The translations under genes were made by a program, and so were the position numbers. From Thereva unica (taxonomy: Eukaryota; Arthropoda; Insecta; Diptera; Therevidae): DNA of 64,000 bases. How positions within the stretch are numbered: position 1 is the stretch's first letter; each line of letters begins with the position of its first letter. Positions 8,927 to 21,493 of this stretch are shown one piece after another. The notes beneath the pieces are model-generated. The model was given only the letters and a program-made list of their open reading frames with translations, was not told where the DNA came from and searched no databases. Location of the stretch: positions 157,804,393-157,868,392 of the forward strand of contig OX465281.1 of the NCBI GenBank assembly GCA_949987705.1, written 5' to 3'.

Positions 8927-11900
8927 CCGATGCGCCAGCACTGGGGACCAGGGATGCTGGTGAGAAGTGGGTTACTGGCCGAACACCCAAATTAGTCACA
9001 CCGAAAAGGGAATTAAAATTCGCTGCGTGGAATGTACGAACAGGACATCACGTTGGTCAAAAGGAAATCATAGCAATGGAATTGTTGAAATGCAATATAT
9101 CAATTGCGTCCCGCCAACAATCGACGAAACGATGATGCTTTACTATTCCGGTGGTGAGAAAAGAGAGGCCGGCGTCGGCTTTATGGTCGACCGACGACCG
9201 ACGGGCTGCCAGCAGCGTTATCGCATTCCAACCGATATCCGAGCGTTTGGCGGTTATAACCATCAGTGGAACGATCAAGACCCATATCATATCCGTTTAT
9301 GCGCCAACCGAGACCAGCACGGACACGAACAAGGACGAATTTTACGATCAGCTTCAACAGACGCTGGATATGATACCTCAAACCGAATTAATAATTCTCG
9401 CGGGGGATTTCAATGCACATTCAGGAGTAGATCGAACCGGCTGGGAAGAAACCATGGGCAAATTCGGACACGGAGTAATTAATAACAACGGCTTACGCCT
9501 GCTTTCATTCGCATCGTCAAACAACTTGATCGTTGGCAACAGCATTTTCCGCCATCCACTCAAACACCAACTCACCTGGCGAAATCCATCCGGCAAAGAC
9601 TCGGCGATGTTAGACTACGTTTTGATCAACACAAGATTCCGATCGACGCTTAAAGACGTACGTGCAATGCGTGGACCCGATTGCGGATCGGACCATTATC
9701 TTGTTCGAGCGAAATTGCAGATGCGATTGCAAAGAGCGAAGAAAACGGAGCCACCACCAGCCAAGAAAAATTGGGCGTGCCTACGGGACCCGGCCATCGG
9801 GCGAGAGTTTCAAATGGCATTATCCAACAAATTCGCGGCGCTCGCAATACCGGACGATATCGATGTAGAAGAAAGGCAATTGTCGGAGTCTATTGTGGAG
9901 TGTGCAATGGAGTTGTGTCCAACTATCCGTAAACGGACGCAGCCATGGATCTCGGACAGCTGTCTGGACCTCGTCGATCAGCGGAAGCGCATGAAACACG
10001 TCGACTTTGAGGAATACCGAAGATTGAACAAAGAAGTTCGGCAGAAAATGAAATTGGAACGAGAAGCGTACTGGAATAACGTTGCGGCCGACATGGAAAA
10101 AGCGGCGACGAGGCACGAGTACCGGACGCTGTACCAGACAATCCGCCGGTTAGGCGGCAAAACAACATCAACAAGCGACAACATCAAAAAATCGGATGGA
10201 ACTTTTGTGACTTCTGCCCATGAACGCCTGGAGCGGTGGAGAGCATTCTTCCACCAGCTGTATAACCACGATCCGCCGCAAGGTCCAGCACCCGAACCAC
10301 CGATTATCGAACAGCCGATGAATCAGTTTCTCGATACCGAACCAACAATTATCGAGGTGAAGACAGCAATAAAATCGCTGAAAAATGGAAAAGCGCCGGG
10401 AATAGACCAAGTAACCGCCGAGATGATCAAAGCTGGAGGTGATGTCTTATCACAACGACTTCATGTCCTCATAACACACATATGGCATTCGGATCGTGTC
10501 CCTTCGGTATGGAAGAAAGCGATCGTTGTCCCAATTTTGAAGAAAGGCGACAGTCGGGAATGCAAGAATTATCGCGGTATTAGCCTTCTTTCGATCGTCG
10601 GTAAAGTATTTACGAAAATAATACAATCGAGGCTACAGAAACATCGAGAGCAAACGAGCCGGGAGGAACAAGCGGGATTTAGACCACATCGAGGATGCAT
10701 TGATCAAATATTCGCCCTCCGCCAGTTAATGGAAGAAAGAATTCGTTGCGGCAAACGAATTGTCGTCGTTTTCATCGATTTCAAATCCGCTTTCGATTGC
10801 ATCGATTGGAACAGCTTGTGGAGAGTCTTGGTAACCGAACACGTGCCATTGAGAATCATCCAACTTCTCCAAGCGTCGTACGATGGCTCAACCAGCAGCG
10901 TTCGTATTCGAAACGACTTATCCGAGGAGTTCCCGATTCAGACGGGTGTCCGACAGGGAGACGTCGCTTCGCCACTTCTCTTCAACGTTGTGATCGACGC
11001 GATTATGCGTGAAGCATTCGATGGACGACTCGGAGTTCAATACGACGACAACAACTTCGTAACAGACTTAATGTTCGCCGACGATAGCGCTGTTTTCGCC
11101 GACACGGATGCCGAAGCAACGGACATCTTATACGATATTTCCCGCATCGCCCATTCATACGGGTTAAAAATCAATGCGGAAAAGACCAAAGTGCTCACAA
11201 CGGATGGATCGAAAGCCAGTGTTCACCTCGATGGAACCCAAATCGAACAGGTTCCAAGGTTCAAATATTTGGGATCATTGGTTGAGGAAACGAAAGTAGC
11301 ATCGACGGCCGACGTTCACAGCCGTATCGGCCAGGCAACAGCAACATTCACCTCGCTCAAGTGGTGCATATGGAAACGAGCAAATATCTCCATCAAAACA
11401 AAACTACGTCTTTACCGAACGTTGATTCTTCCGATTCTTCTTTATGGATCTGAAACGTGGACACTGCTCAAACCGGACGTTAAGAAGCTCGAGGTCTTCC
11501 AAATGCGATGTTTGAGGCAGATCCTCCGTGTCTCACTCCGTGATCGCCTTCGAAACGAGGTTGTCAGACAAAGATGCGATCAGCAAACACTGATCGAAGA
11601 AGAAATGCAAAAACGTCGACTACGGTGGTTTGGACATGTTTGCCGAATGGATGATAACCGCTTGCCACGTAAACTTCTTTGGCGAGACCGTCCTGCAGAC
11701 TGGAGAATACAGCGATCGGCACCGAAGAAAACCTGGTTGAAGAATATCGAGGGTGACTTAAAGAATCAACGATTATCAGTTACCGAGGCTCGAGACACCG
11801 CCAAAAACCGAGAAGAATGGAAGCGAATCGTGAATAGAGTTCGGGACCCAGCGGCACCGACAGCAGCGTATCCGTTGCGGGGACGTCCCACTCGGACCGC

Positions 11901-11935
11901 CAGCTAACGGATCAAAGAAGAAGAAGAAGAAGAAT
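8927..11935 (+). mobile_element. RTE-type non-LTR retrotransposon
   Basis: A single endonuclease-reverse transcriptase frame followed at once by a short (GAA)n tail at about 11915-11932, a 3' feature of RTE-clade LINEs rather than a poly(A). The 5' start is set by the end of Helitron similarity; whether it is 5' truncated is unclear. No target duplication was found. Confidence 0.75.
8998..11907 (+). pseudogene. RTE endonuclease-reverse transcriptase, frameshifted near N terminus
   Basis: The frame starting at 8998 gives LKFAAWNVRTGHHVGQKE, the AP-endonuclease N terminus, then is lost near 9107. DETMMLYYSGGEKREAGVGF is read in the next frame, and from about 9200 the first frame resumes (RRAASSVIAFQPISERL) and stays open to the stop at 11905. 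The domains are endonuclease (ISVYAPTE, LAGDFNAHSG, DRTGWEETMG, GSDHYLVRA), reverse transcriptase (KNGKAPGIDQV, VVFIDFKSAFDCIDW, TGVRQGDVASPLLFN, MFADDSAV) and the C-terminal RRLRWFGHVCRMDDNRLPRK motif typical of RTE. Two compensating indels within ~100 bp are the only breaks, so the copy is young or the indels are sequence errors. Confidence 0.85.
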
Positions 11936-12118
11936 ATATTATCTCCAATTTTGCAATGATTAAATTTTAATTGTATTAAAATATATAATATATTGCCAGA
12001 ATTGAGATTTTGACCGTATTCCGTAATATCAACCAGTGAAAAAGAGTAAATTTAAGTGCTTTCGCTGTGATTTAATAGCATACATGAAAGTGTTATAACT
12101 TGAAACTAGCTGGGTTCC

Positions 12119-12454
12119 ATTGGGCGATATGCATAATATTACCGCCAGGTTTTCAAGCTTTAGCTACTTAAAAATAGATGGGGTTTGCTTTTTACGGTTA
12201 AGTAAATTGTTTATTAAATATTTGAAAGTACATTTTTAAAGTAAATATTTAAAAATGGCAAATATAATATATGATAAGATATAATATTTTCTTCTATTAT
12301 ATAAATAATAATTTCTTCAAATTTATTTTTAGGACAATAAATTAATTTGATTTTATGTTTTCTCGCATTAATATCTGATATTAAAAATCGCGTTTCATTG
12401 GCCATGAGCTCCAGAGTACTCGGGAGTAGAAAATTTCACCCAATGGAACCCAGC
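12119..12454. mobile_element. MITE, 336 bp, TA target
   Basis: GCTGGGTTCCATTGGGCGA at 12119 is mirrored at 12454 (reverse complement GCTGGGTTCCATTGGGTGA). Each end is flanked by TA (12117-12118 and 12455-12456), as in Tc1/mariner-type MITEs. The interior is AT-rich and non-coding. Confidence 0.7.
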
Positions 12455-12575
12455 TAATGTTTAAGCTTCTAATCTTTTACGTATCACACTCGTTCACACA
12501 TGTAAAATAAGGCTCAATTAATGATGTCATTAACACTGCCCTGTATACTGGGTTATATTTCGGAACACAGCCTAT

Positions 12576-12915
12576 GGGTGCCTACCATTTAGACACAGAA
12601 AGACAAGTATGTTCGACACAGTGTGTCCCTCTGTGCCGTTCTGTGTAAGTCCAAATGGAACACTTAAGTTCATGAAAAATCCGCCACAGAGCGCTTCCCT
12701 CGTTTTTATTTTCGTTTGAGAAATAAATCGTAAATTGTATGCTGATCATTTCATGTCTTGTAAATGCTGGGAATCCGAAATATTAAACAATACATTTCAA
12801 TTCCCGACTGTTAGTAGCATTGTCTTGGTTGTGCCCGGCTGTGTCTACTTTTGTCGTTGATGGAACACTTTTGTGTTGGACACAGTGTTACACTGTGTCT
12901 AAATGGAAGGCACCC
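12576..12915. mobile_element. MITE, 340 bp, 23-bp inverted ends
   Basis: 12576-12598 and 12893-12915 are inverted copies with one mismatch (GGGTGCCT(A/T)CCATTTAG...CACAG). The flanks are TA-T on the left and TA on the right, so a TA duplication is possible. The interior contains repeated GTGTTGGACACAGTG and AAATGGAACACTT phrases, giving further internal symmetry. The right end supplies the first ATG of the downstream open frame, which is therefore not that gene's own start. Confidence 0.7.
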
Positions 12916-13079
12916 TAAGTATATTTATCGGTGTGGCTACGGGAGGCACTCTCGCACAAGTGTGCGATAATTATAACATCAAAAGTGTTACGTATAATTT
13001 CAATTTTATATCTACTTTTAGGAACACGCAGCTTCAACTATATAACTGTAATATACCTGAACCAGATTTGTACGATATC

Positions 13080-14244
13080 ATGGACTCGCACAAATTGCAC
13101 GACGATGAAAGTAGACTTACACATCACACAGGACCGCCTCCAGCGAACCAACCTGAAACTAGTACAGAGCGTGTACAAGCGTTTCGAGCACGGAAAAAAC
13201 AAAGAGCTTCTGCGTCCCACTGTGTTCCCGATTTGCCTGGACGTTCAGGTCTTCCTACGGAAACTGGGCTCTTTCGAATAATTACTTATGCATACCATAA
13301 ACAAGAAATTTACCCTGATGATGCTGGTGAACGGAAAAAAGCAACTACATGTACTGATCAGAGGGAATCACGTCCACTACAAATAGCTGCGACTACCTCA
13401 GAACTTCATGAAGCATTTCCAGTTCGACAAAAGCAACAACAAGATTCTCTGGACTCCGGCGAATCGCATACACCGAAAGAGCAGGATAATGAAAGTACCC
13501 TTACACATCAGGCAGGACTGCCATTAAAGAAACAACCTAAAACTAGTACGGAGCGTGTACGAGCATATCGAGCACGGAAAAAACTAAGACCCTCTACGTC
13601 CCACTGTATTCTCCACTTGCCTGGACCTTCAGGTGTTCAGACAGAAACTAGACTCTTTCCGATAGTTTCTTCGACAGGCCACATGCCACAAAATTACCCT
13701 GATGATACTGGTGAACATAGAAAAGCAAGTACATCGACTGACCAGAGAAAATCACGTCCAGTACGAATAGCTACGACAAACTCAGAACTCAGTCAAGCAT
13801 TTCGTTCACGACAAAACCAACAGCAGCATTCTACCATCCCCAATCCTAACATTAATTTAGCTGGACCCTCGGGGATTTCAAATCACACTTTATCACGCTT
13901 TGCAGTGCCTGTTCCCACTCATGACAATTCTCAAAATGATTACGAATTTGAAAATAATCATCACGCGGTTCACACTGAGTCTCGTGATAACTTTCAACGT
14001 GAAAAAGAATTGCCCGTTACGTTTTAAATTAGTGCAATTTCTGTCATTCATGATGCTGAAAGATCTTACGAACGTGGTACCCGTGAACCTATGGTCCGTC
14101 TTTTACATCCTTCCAAATCTTTTCCTAACAACAACTCTGACCCTTACACTTCATACCACCGGGATAAAAAAGCACACGACGATTTCCGTAAATCGTTCAC
14201 TGACAATGACTTTGGTGTTATATGCTCTGTTTGCGATAGATTAT
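13080..14244 (+). pseudogene. Helentron protein, N-terminal segment
   Basis: The frame starts at ATG 13080 (MDSHKLHDDESRLTHH); the upstream in-frame ATG at 12903 lies in a MITE end and is preceded by an intron-like TTTTAG at about 13015-13020. Two tandem ~125-residue repeats follow, each with ESxLTH, PxTSTERVxAxRARKK, SHCxxxLPGxSG and a TDQR-SRP block. A TAA at 14025-14027 interrupts the frame, which continues as HDAERSYERGTREPMVRLL and RKSFTDNDFGVICSVCDRL before the LINE insertion. After the insertion the next residues are WFWEDVKKPIPASE, so the CxxCDRLWF motif is split. The basic ERVRAYRARKK motif may bind nucleic acid; function is not established. Confidence 0.65.
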
Positions 14245-17200
14245 TTATTTTATTTTATTTATTTTTATTTTATTTTATTTATATATTTGGTAGAGTACAC
14301 AAGATTACAATCTTTTAGAGTACATTTAACAAATGGTAAATAATCCTAAATTCTTACAACTAGCTTAAGATAGAAGAGCGAGGAATTTGAAAGAAGTAAA
14401 AGAGAAGAAAGAAGAAACGAAAGAAATAGGTAAGGACAGTAGAGTAGTAGTACTACTGTGGAGCTGGAAGAGAAGCTAAAAAAATAGATGCCTGCTTTTT
14501 GAACATCGTGGCTGTGCTGATTTTTTGGATGGATAGAGGAAGTCTATTCCAAAGTCTAATCGCATGCACAAAGAAGGAACGACTACCAACCAAGGAACGA
14601 TGGAAAGGGATAAGCAGCTTGAATGACCTCAAGGACTGCATGGGGATAAGGAAGTCAGCGAGGTAGCAAGGACGTTTAGAATACAAAATTTTATGGAGAA
14701 GAGTTAGTGCCATGACATTGAGAAAATGAAAGATCCCACACCCCATTTTGCACGTCCGACACATGATCAGATCTACGGAGGTGAAAAACAAATCTCAGAC
14801 AATCATTGAATGCGATCCTGAGTCGATGATGACAGGACGAATCAAGAGACAAATAAACAAGGGCGCCGTAGAGAAAATGCGGCAGAATAAGTGATTTCAC
14901 TAGCTTGGCACGGATAGAAGGTGAAAGCAGATCCGCGAACAGCCACAGTTTTCGCAGGGTACCATATATCTTGGACAGCATGAAGGAAACATGATTACAA
15001 CAGGAAAGCTTACAGTTAATAAATATCCCAAGGCTCTTGACACAATCAACAACAGGAATAGGAACATCATCTACTAATAGATTAGGACTATATTCAGAGG
15101 ATATAGGACGATGACTTATAAGCAGTACTTGGGATTTAATTGGATTAAGTTTTAGGAAATTATTGGAGCTCCATTCACTGATTCGAGATAAAATATTATT
15201 CATATCGGCAGTACAGGGAACAATGTCACTAGGAGGAAATGATTTGTACAGCTGTAGATCATCAGCATACATATGAAAAGAACAGCCGTCAATGACAGAA
15301 GGAAGATCATTGATGTATAGGGAAAAAAGAAGAGGACCCAGTATCGAGCCTTGAGGCACACCCAGACGCACTGGCAGAAGAGAGGATGTTCTGCCATTGT
15401 GACGAACACATTGAAATCTATCAGAAAGAAGAGAGGAGAAAAGACGCGTGGCGGAGGAAGAGAAATGATAGAGTTGATTAAGTTTGGACAACAGGAGCGG
15501 ATGCACCACCTAATCAAAAGCCTTAGAGAAGTCAAGCAGAACCAATAATGCAATTTTACCCTGATCAATCGCAGCCCTAAGATCAGTTGTAACCCTCAAC
15601 ATAGCAGTCTCACAACTGTGCGATTTTCGAAAGCCAGATTGATAAATAGAGAGAAAATTATTACGTTCTAGATGGCCCATCACTTGAGTAAAAATAATTT
15701 TTTCAAAAGCTTTAGCGAGGAAGGGTAGGATGCTAATAGGACGAAAGTCAGATATATCAGATGGTGACCGTCTTTTGGGTAAAGGAACCACAATGGCTTT
15801 TTTCCAGAGCAAAGGGAATTCAGATGCAGTGAGGCAATAGTTAAAAACATGCGTGATAGGTTCAGCAATTAGGGGAGACAGGATTTTGAGAAAACGTGGA
15901 GAAATTCCATCAAAGCCGATACTGTTCGAGGAGATAGACAGAAGAGACTCAAGAACTTCGAAAGAATCAACACAGCGGAAGTAAAAGCTACCAGGACTGA
16001 GCGAGTCAGAAGAGGAGGAGTTAGAGAAAGAGAGACGATCATATCTCGGGGGAGAGAGTATGAATGATGAGTTGAGGAGCTCAACATCAACATCAAAAGG
16101 GTCAGATACAGAAGAATGAACTCCAAGTGAGCGAAGGTTAGACCAAAGTCGTTTCGGATCTAGGTTAGGATTAAGCTTGTTAGCATAGAACTCACGTTTA
16201 GCAGCTTTGACTTTGAGGTTGATGCGATTGCGAAGCACTTTGTACTCAATTAAGTAATTACGAATTTTAGTTCTACGGTACCGCCTGTACATAGACTCGC
16301 GCTGGATTATCAGATCACGAATCTCATGTGAAAACCATGGACAAAGAGAAGAGGTTTTGAGTCTACGGGTGACAAGCGGTACACATTGGTCGTACAATGA
16401 TTGGATGAAGGAAGACAAGATAGCAACCTTATCGTCGACAGAGGTAGAGATATAGATGTCATACCAAGGTAGAGAAGAAACAGCACTAAGAAGCCGCTCA
16501 GGATTGATGTTGCTGTAGTCACGGTAAGAGAAAGAAGAAGGCGAAGAAGAAGGTTGGAATGAGAAATAGATAGAGAGAAAAAGGATGTCATGGTCAAGAA
16601 AACTAGGAGGAGAAATTTGGTTGTGTCTTATTACAGAGCTGACGGACGTAACGGCGAGAATATCAAGCAATGATGGATTACGACAATTCATAAAAGTTGG
16701 GAGTTTATTTAAAACATGAAGATCCAATGACTCAAACATATAATTAAGACATTTCACCTGACCGTTTGATTTTAACAAGTTAACATTGAAATCACCAGCA
16801 ACAACTAGATTCTCATACTGGCGAGAGAGATTAGCGACAGCAGTATGGAATTCAGCAGCAACCACAGGATCAAATATAGTGGGAGGACAGTATACACTTA
16901 TGACAGCACATTTATCAACGGGAGATTTTAATTCCACAGCAACAAATTCAAGTGGAGAATCATTAGATTTACAAATCACTCTAGAGGAAAGCACACAAGA
17001 AACATACACTGCAACACCACCTCCAGAGCGACCAGCACGGTCATTTCGATGGATAGTGAAGTCAGAAAGGGAAACGTACGAGGAGGGAATTTCGGGATTT
17101 AACCACGTTTCGCTAACAACTAAAACATGATTTTTACGGCAATCAAGCAAGTTTCTGAGCTCATCCATTTTGTTTTTTAAACTTCGAGCATTAAACACAA

Positions 17201-17319
17201 TAATATTCAGCCCAGAAGAGGAAGAGGAGAGGATATTGAGGAGTGTTCCCTCGTTGTGCATACGACTAGGAGACCCACTCATGCGTTATACATAGAGAGC
17301 ACAGATCCACATGACCACA
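14245..17319 (-). mobile_element. Non-LTR retrotransposon (CR1/Jockey group) inserted in Helentron gene
   Basis: The insertion is flanked by a 7-bp target duplication AGATTAT (14238-14244 and 17320-17326). Removing the insertion and one copy restores the Helentron frame exactly. The 3' tail on the minus strand is an (AAATA)n run (plus-strand 14245-14290). The element starts 37 bases before its coding frame and has no ORF1, so it is either 5' truncated or of a single-ORF family. Confidence 0.85.
14453..17282 (-). pseudogene. LINE endonuclease-reverse transcriptase, one stop and one frameshift
   Basis: The minus-strand frame opens at 17282. The AP endonuclease shows IIVFNARSLKNKMDEL, VVSETWL, VVAGDFNVNLL and FLDHDILFL. 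The reverse transcriptase shows [39 protein letters not shown] and [12 protein letters not shown] at 15510-15512 sits directly after KAFD, with the same frame resuming ([10 protein letters not shown]). A frameshift near 14770-14800 separates the C-terminal segment ([26 protein letters not shown]). It would copy its own RNA into a nicked target. Clade assignment is from motif style only. Confidence 0.8.
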
Positions 17320-19909
17320 AGATTATGGTTTTGGGAAGATGTAAAGAAACCTATTCCTGCCAGTGAACGCATTCTGAACATCTTACTTCCTTATGTTCCC
17401 TTACATTCGATACTTCTATGCACGACATGCAAAAGGTCTATTGACAAAAACAGCGTACCAGCACTATCAGTGTACAACGGCTTTAGATATCCTCCCAAAC
17501 CACAAAATTTGCCACCTTTAGACCTAGTTTCAGAGAGATTAATATCACCTAGACTACTTTTTATGCAGATTAGACGGTTAAGCCATGTAAATGGGCAATA
17601 CGGAATTTATGGACAGGTCATCAATGCTCCAGTGGACGTTAATACCATGGTGCAGTCTTAACGTCCACATAAAAAAGAAAACAATCCACAAAAGTAGTTA
17701 CGTGCACGGCTTGGTTAACAAACGCGTGATCAAAACGTGGTTGCAGCATTTAATGACCTCTCCTCTTTATCAGCTTTACGATATTCACATTGACGACAGC
17801 TTTTTGAAAAACATCGATCAAGACAATATTTTGCTAGAAGATGTTAGTGAAAGCATTCCTATGGAGGAAAGTCTATTTGCACAGCAAAATACTTTAATGT
17901 GGAACGAAGATAAATATGTCAGAATTGCACCGGGTGAAAATACTGTTCCCATTAGTTTACTCTTTGACGAACATGTAGAAGAGCTGAGCTTTCCAGCGAT
18001 CTACTTAGGGCAATTCAGAACCTTTAGGGAAGATGTTCGGGTGAAGCCATACATGATGGCTACGAGTGAATTGCGTCGATCAGATAGGAGAGGTGTTACA
18101 CCTCAGCATTTGTTGTATTTAGCGATGAAAATTATGAGAATCAGGATCCGGGATTCCTTACCTGTTGCTTTTAAGCATGTGTGGAGGGAAACTCATATTA
18201 CACGTGAACAAATTGAATCAGAAGATTACGTTATCAACTGCATTGAAAGTAATCAGGATTTCCTGAGATCTATCCCTAATTCTGCGTGCTACTGGTCGGA
18301 GCGTAAGCGCGATTTATTTGCAATGATCAGGCAGTTGGGGAAACCAACAGTTTTCTTAACGATGAGCGCTAATGAAATAAGTTGGACTGCTCTTCTTCGA
18401 TTGCTCTACAAACTCAAACACAATGGTTCAGACATTTCACACGAGGACATCTCACGGTTGCATTATATTCAAAGGACAACTCTTATCAATGAAGACGCCA
18501 TAACGTGCGCGATTTATTTTAATAAATTGGTCAATGTTCTTGTTCGTATTCTTCAGTCGAAAAAAATGTCTCCATTCGCCCAGTACAGAGTTCTCCACTA
18601 CTTTAAACGAATCGAGTTCCAACACAGAGGAAGTCATGCTCTGGATTATGCACCGAAACATCCTCTTACAACTGATTATGATGCAGCAGTTGCAATGATT
18701 GACGATCTAATATCTGGGTCATCCGACGAATCTTCGGGACACATCAAGCTCCAAACACATAAACATACATTTACATGTTTCAAAAAATCATCCACTAAGT
18801 GTCGATTTGAAGCTCCTTTCCTTCCAGCTCGACAAACGATGATTCTAACACCAATGCCAAAAACAGATCCTTCATTCGCGGACAATTTGTCCAGATACAA
18901 ACAACTACGAACATATTTGAAACGTGACGACTGTTGTAACGATGACAACATTGACGACTTCTACAGAAAGAATGATATTACTTCAGATGATGATTACAGA
19001 AAGATCATTCGCGCTGGAATCACGCGTCCCAGAGTATTATACAAAAGAACACCTGCTGAAAAGATGCACAATCCCTACAATCCGTTCCTTCTCAACAAAC
19101 TTGTCTCTAACATGGACATACAGTTTATTACAGAAGAGTATTCATGCGCGCAATACGTTGTTGAATACGTCAACAAAACAAATCGTGGTATCAGTGACTT
19201 GCAACGTTCTATTAGAAATATAGTTGACGAACATCCTGAATTCAATATAGTTGACCTTACTCGGAAAATGAGTGTAGACATGCTCAACAGTGTTGAAATC
19301 AGTTCACAAGAAGCGGCATGGTACCTCCTGCGCGAACCCATGTCTAAGACATCGTTGAAAGTTGCTTTCATCCCAACAATGTGGCCTATTGAAAGAAACA
19401 GAATAAGGAAAACCAATAAACAAATTGAAGAAATGGGCCTCGCTGCAGATTGCACTGACATATGGCAGGACAATTGTTTTGATAAATACAGTAAAAGACC
19501 AAACGATATGGAAAATGTCACTCTAGCGCAATTTGTTTCCAATTATAACACTAAACATTCGGGTAAGTATGTTCAAAGAAAAGAGCCACGTATCATACGT
19601 TATAGAAATTATGACATAGGAAACGATTTCAACGAATACAAAAGAGAGATGGTGACTCTTCATTTATCGTTCCGCAATGAAGAAGACGAAATACTTTCTG
19701 AGATACGATTCTTATTAAAGTATAACGATAACGAGGAACTCCTCCTGAAACGTCGACGAGAATTTGAATGCGATTTGGACATTAAAAAAACCATGGAAAT
19801 TTGTCGCCAACTTTGCCGTGAAGAAATTCCCGATGGTGAAAATGAAGCTCAAACAGTTGCAGCAATATTTCCTGAAGCCCCTTTGAACAGTTGTACCAAA
19901 ACCCGGTAG
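17320..19909 (+). pseudogene. Helentron DUF6570 and Rep (HUH nuclease) region, broken
   Basis: From 17320: WFWEDVKKPIPASE, a CTTCKRS pair, then the DUF6570 core (LSVYNGFRYPP, LDLVSERLISPRLLFMQIRR, GQYGIYGQVINAPVDVNTMV). The frame breaks near 17655 with a small deletion and resumes as NVHIKKKTIHKSSY. The Rep domain follows: FGQ-type strands, FLTMSANEISW, and FKRIEFQHRGSHA where the family has an H-x-H (HUH) followed by ILLW. Here about five or six residues are missing, leaving SHALDYAPKHP, so the metal-binding HUH is damaged. The two-tyrosine motif is present (CAQYVVEYVNKTNRG). Another frameshift occurs at about 19905. Rep would nick and join single strands. Confidence 0.8.
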
Positions 19910-21493
19910 GAGATGTCAATGCTGATTTGCGCTTGGCAACGCTAAACAAGCTTGGATCAATTGCGAAGAAAAAGGAGAATGTATTGCCGCTTGCACAATT
20001 TTGTGAATTAATGTAAATGGCAAATCCCAAACAACTTGACCTATTCATACACGTCATACACAATCTACTCTCGCCTGACAGATCCCCTTTACAGGTGTTC
20101 CTCACAGGTCCGGCGGGATGCGGTAAGACATTTGTGATAAAACTCATTATGGAAATCTACAATCGTTTTACGCTTACAGACGGTTATTGCAATTCTTACA
20201 TAACGTGCGCGTGTACCGGTAAGGCGGCTATAGCGATTGGAGGAACAACGGTTCATACTGCTTTAAAAATTTCACAATCAAAATTACTTCCACTTTCAGT
20301 TGAAGTCGCGCATCAATATCGCGCACTTTTCAAGTACGTCCAGGTCTTAATAATAGATGAAGTCAGCATGATTGGCGCCGAGTTGCTTAAAGTTAGAAAA
20401 AAGGCTGCATCGTACATGGTGGCTAATAATATTCCACGTACTGCTGTACCCATCGATAGACGAACATCGACGATTTCATTAAATAATAACAAAACCTTAT
20501 CAGCGAAGAGAAATCATTTCCCACTTGTTTCTGCTTGCGCTATAACAATCCATAAGTCTCAGGGAGGTACGTTTGATGAAATTGTCTACGAGTACGAAAA
20601 AACACATTCACAACAGCTTCTTTACGTAGCACTGTCTCGAGTTACGTCTATTAGAGGCCTGCACATTGTTTCCGCTCATAACAATACCACATTTTACCAC
20701 GGACGGCATAAACCTGCTTGCATGCTTCCTTTGCAACAAGAACTGACACGTTTATCAACAAACAGATTGCACACTGTCTCTTCAGTAATATCGGATTTAA
20801 TCAATAACAGGCGAGGATTATCTTTATTGTCTTTGAATGTGCAGAGCTTACGGGCTCATTCTGCTCATTTAAGACAACCAATAGTTCAAAAATCTGACAT
20901 ATTAATTCTATCTGAAACATGGCTACGTGAGAGCGACGATGATGATGTACCAAATTTCAACTGTGTTGTGCGTGTCAAAAGACCCTTCGCCACTGCAGGT
21001 GGAGTTGCAGTCTACCATAGTGTGAATGACACTGAGAACATTGCAACTTCCAATGTGCAGATGGACGCTAGGTTGGCCCAAAAGACTATAATATCCACAT
21101 CGCCTATTGGTGAACTTTGCGCAACTCAGTGTCGTACATATTACGGGCAAAACATACTTGTCATTGCGGTGTACTTCTCCCCTAATTCTAGAATTCGGGA
21201 AATCATTGATTTCTTGCATGAAGCTTTAGCAGTGTATACTCCAGAAGTTGCTGCAGTAATGAAGACGACCGATCATAATATCCCCATAATACTTAGTGGA
21301 GACTTCAATGTAAACTTCGCTCACGATGATTCTTTGCCATTACAAGAGTTTCTTCGCGATAAGCTATTGTTAAAAATGTCGAATAATCCGCGTGAGCCAC
21401 CCACACGCTGCTCGGTTAGACGCAACTTTTGTTAGAGGATTAGACAATTTAGAAACGATGCTTTTTGTTTTGTACTTTAGTTACCACAAATGA
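19910..21493 (+). pseudogene. Helentron helicase with internal deletion, fused to AP endonuclease
   Basis: NPVGDVNADLRLATLNKLG and FCELM lead to a TAA at 20014-20016, then MANPKQLDLFIHVIHNLL and the helicase Walker A GPAGCGKT (~20108), Walker B VLIIDEVSM (~20350) and the late motifs SACAITIHKSQGGTFDEIV and LLYVALSRVTSIRGLHIV. Directly after SMIGAELL the sequence jumps to KVRKKAASYMVANNIP, so the whole middle of the helicase (motifs III-IV region) is deleted. From ~20818 an AP endonuclease follows (LSLLSLNVQSLRAH, ILILSETWL, IILSGDFNVNF). A frameshift near 21400 moves its end to DATFVRGLDNLETM...YFSYHK, stopping at 21493. Confidence 0.8.

Larger units (their letters stand above)
13080..21493 (+). 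mobile_element. Helentron-like rolling-circle transposon (degenerate)
   Basis: Collinear remnants of one very large RepHel-endonuclease protein: a repeat-rich N terminus, a CxxC plus DUF6570 region, Rep, a Pif1-type helicase and a C-terminal AP endonuclease. The endonuclease after the helicase is the hallmark of Helentrons. The element is split by an antisense LINE at 14245-17319. Terminal sequences were not identified, so the limits given are those of the coding remnants; AT-rich sequence to about 21720 probably belongs to it. Confidence 0.8.

Noticed and set aside
12903..13079. ATG at 12903 as the Helentron protein start
   Set aside because: It falls in the inverted end of a MITE and is followed by a probable intron; the first element-like residues begin at 13080.
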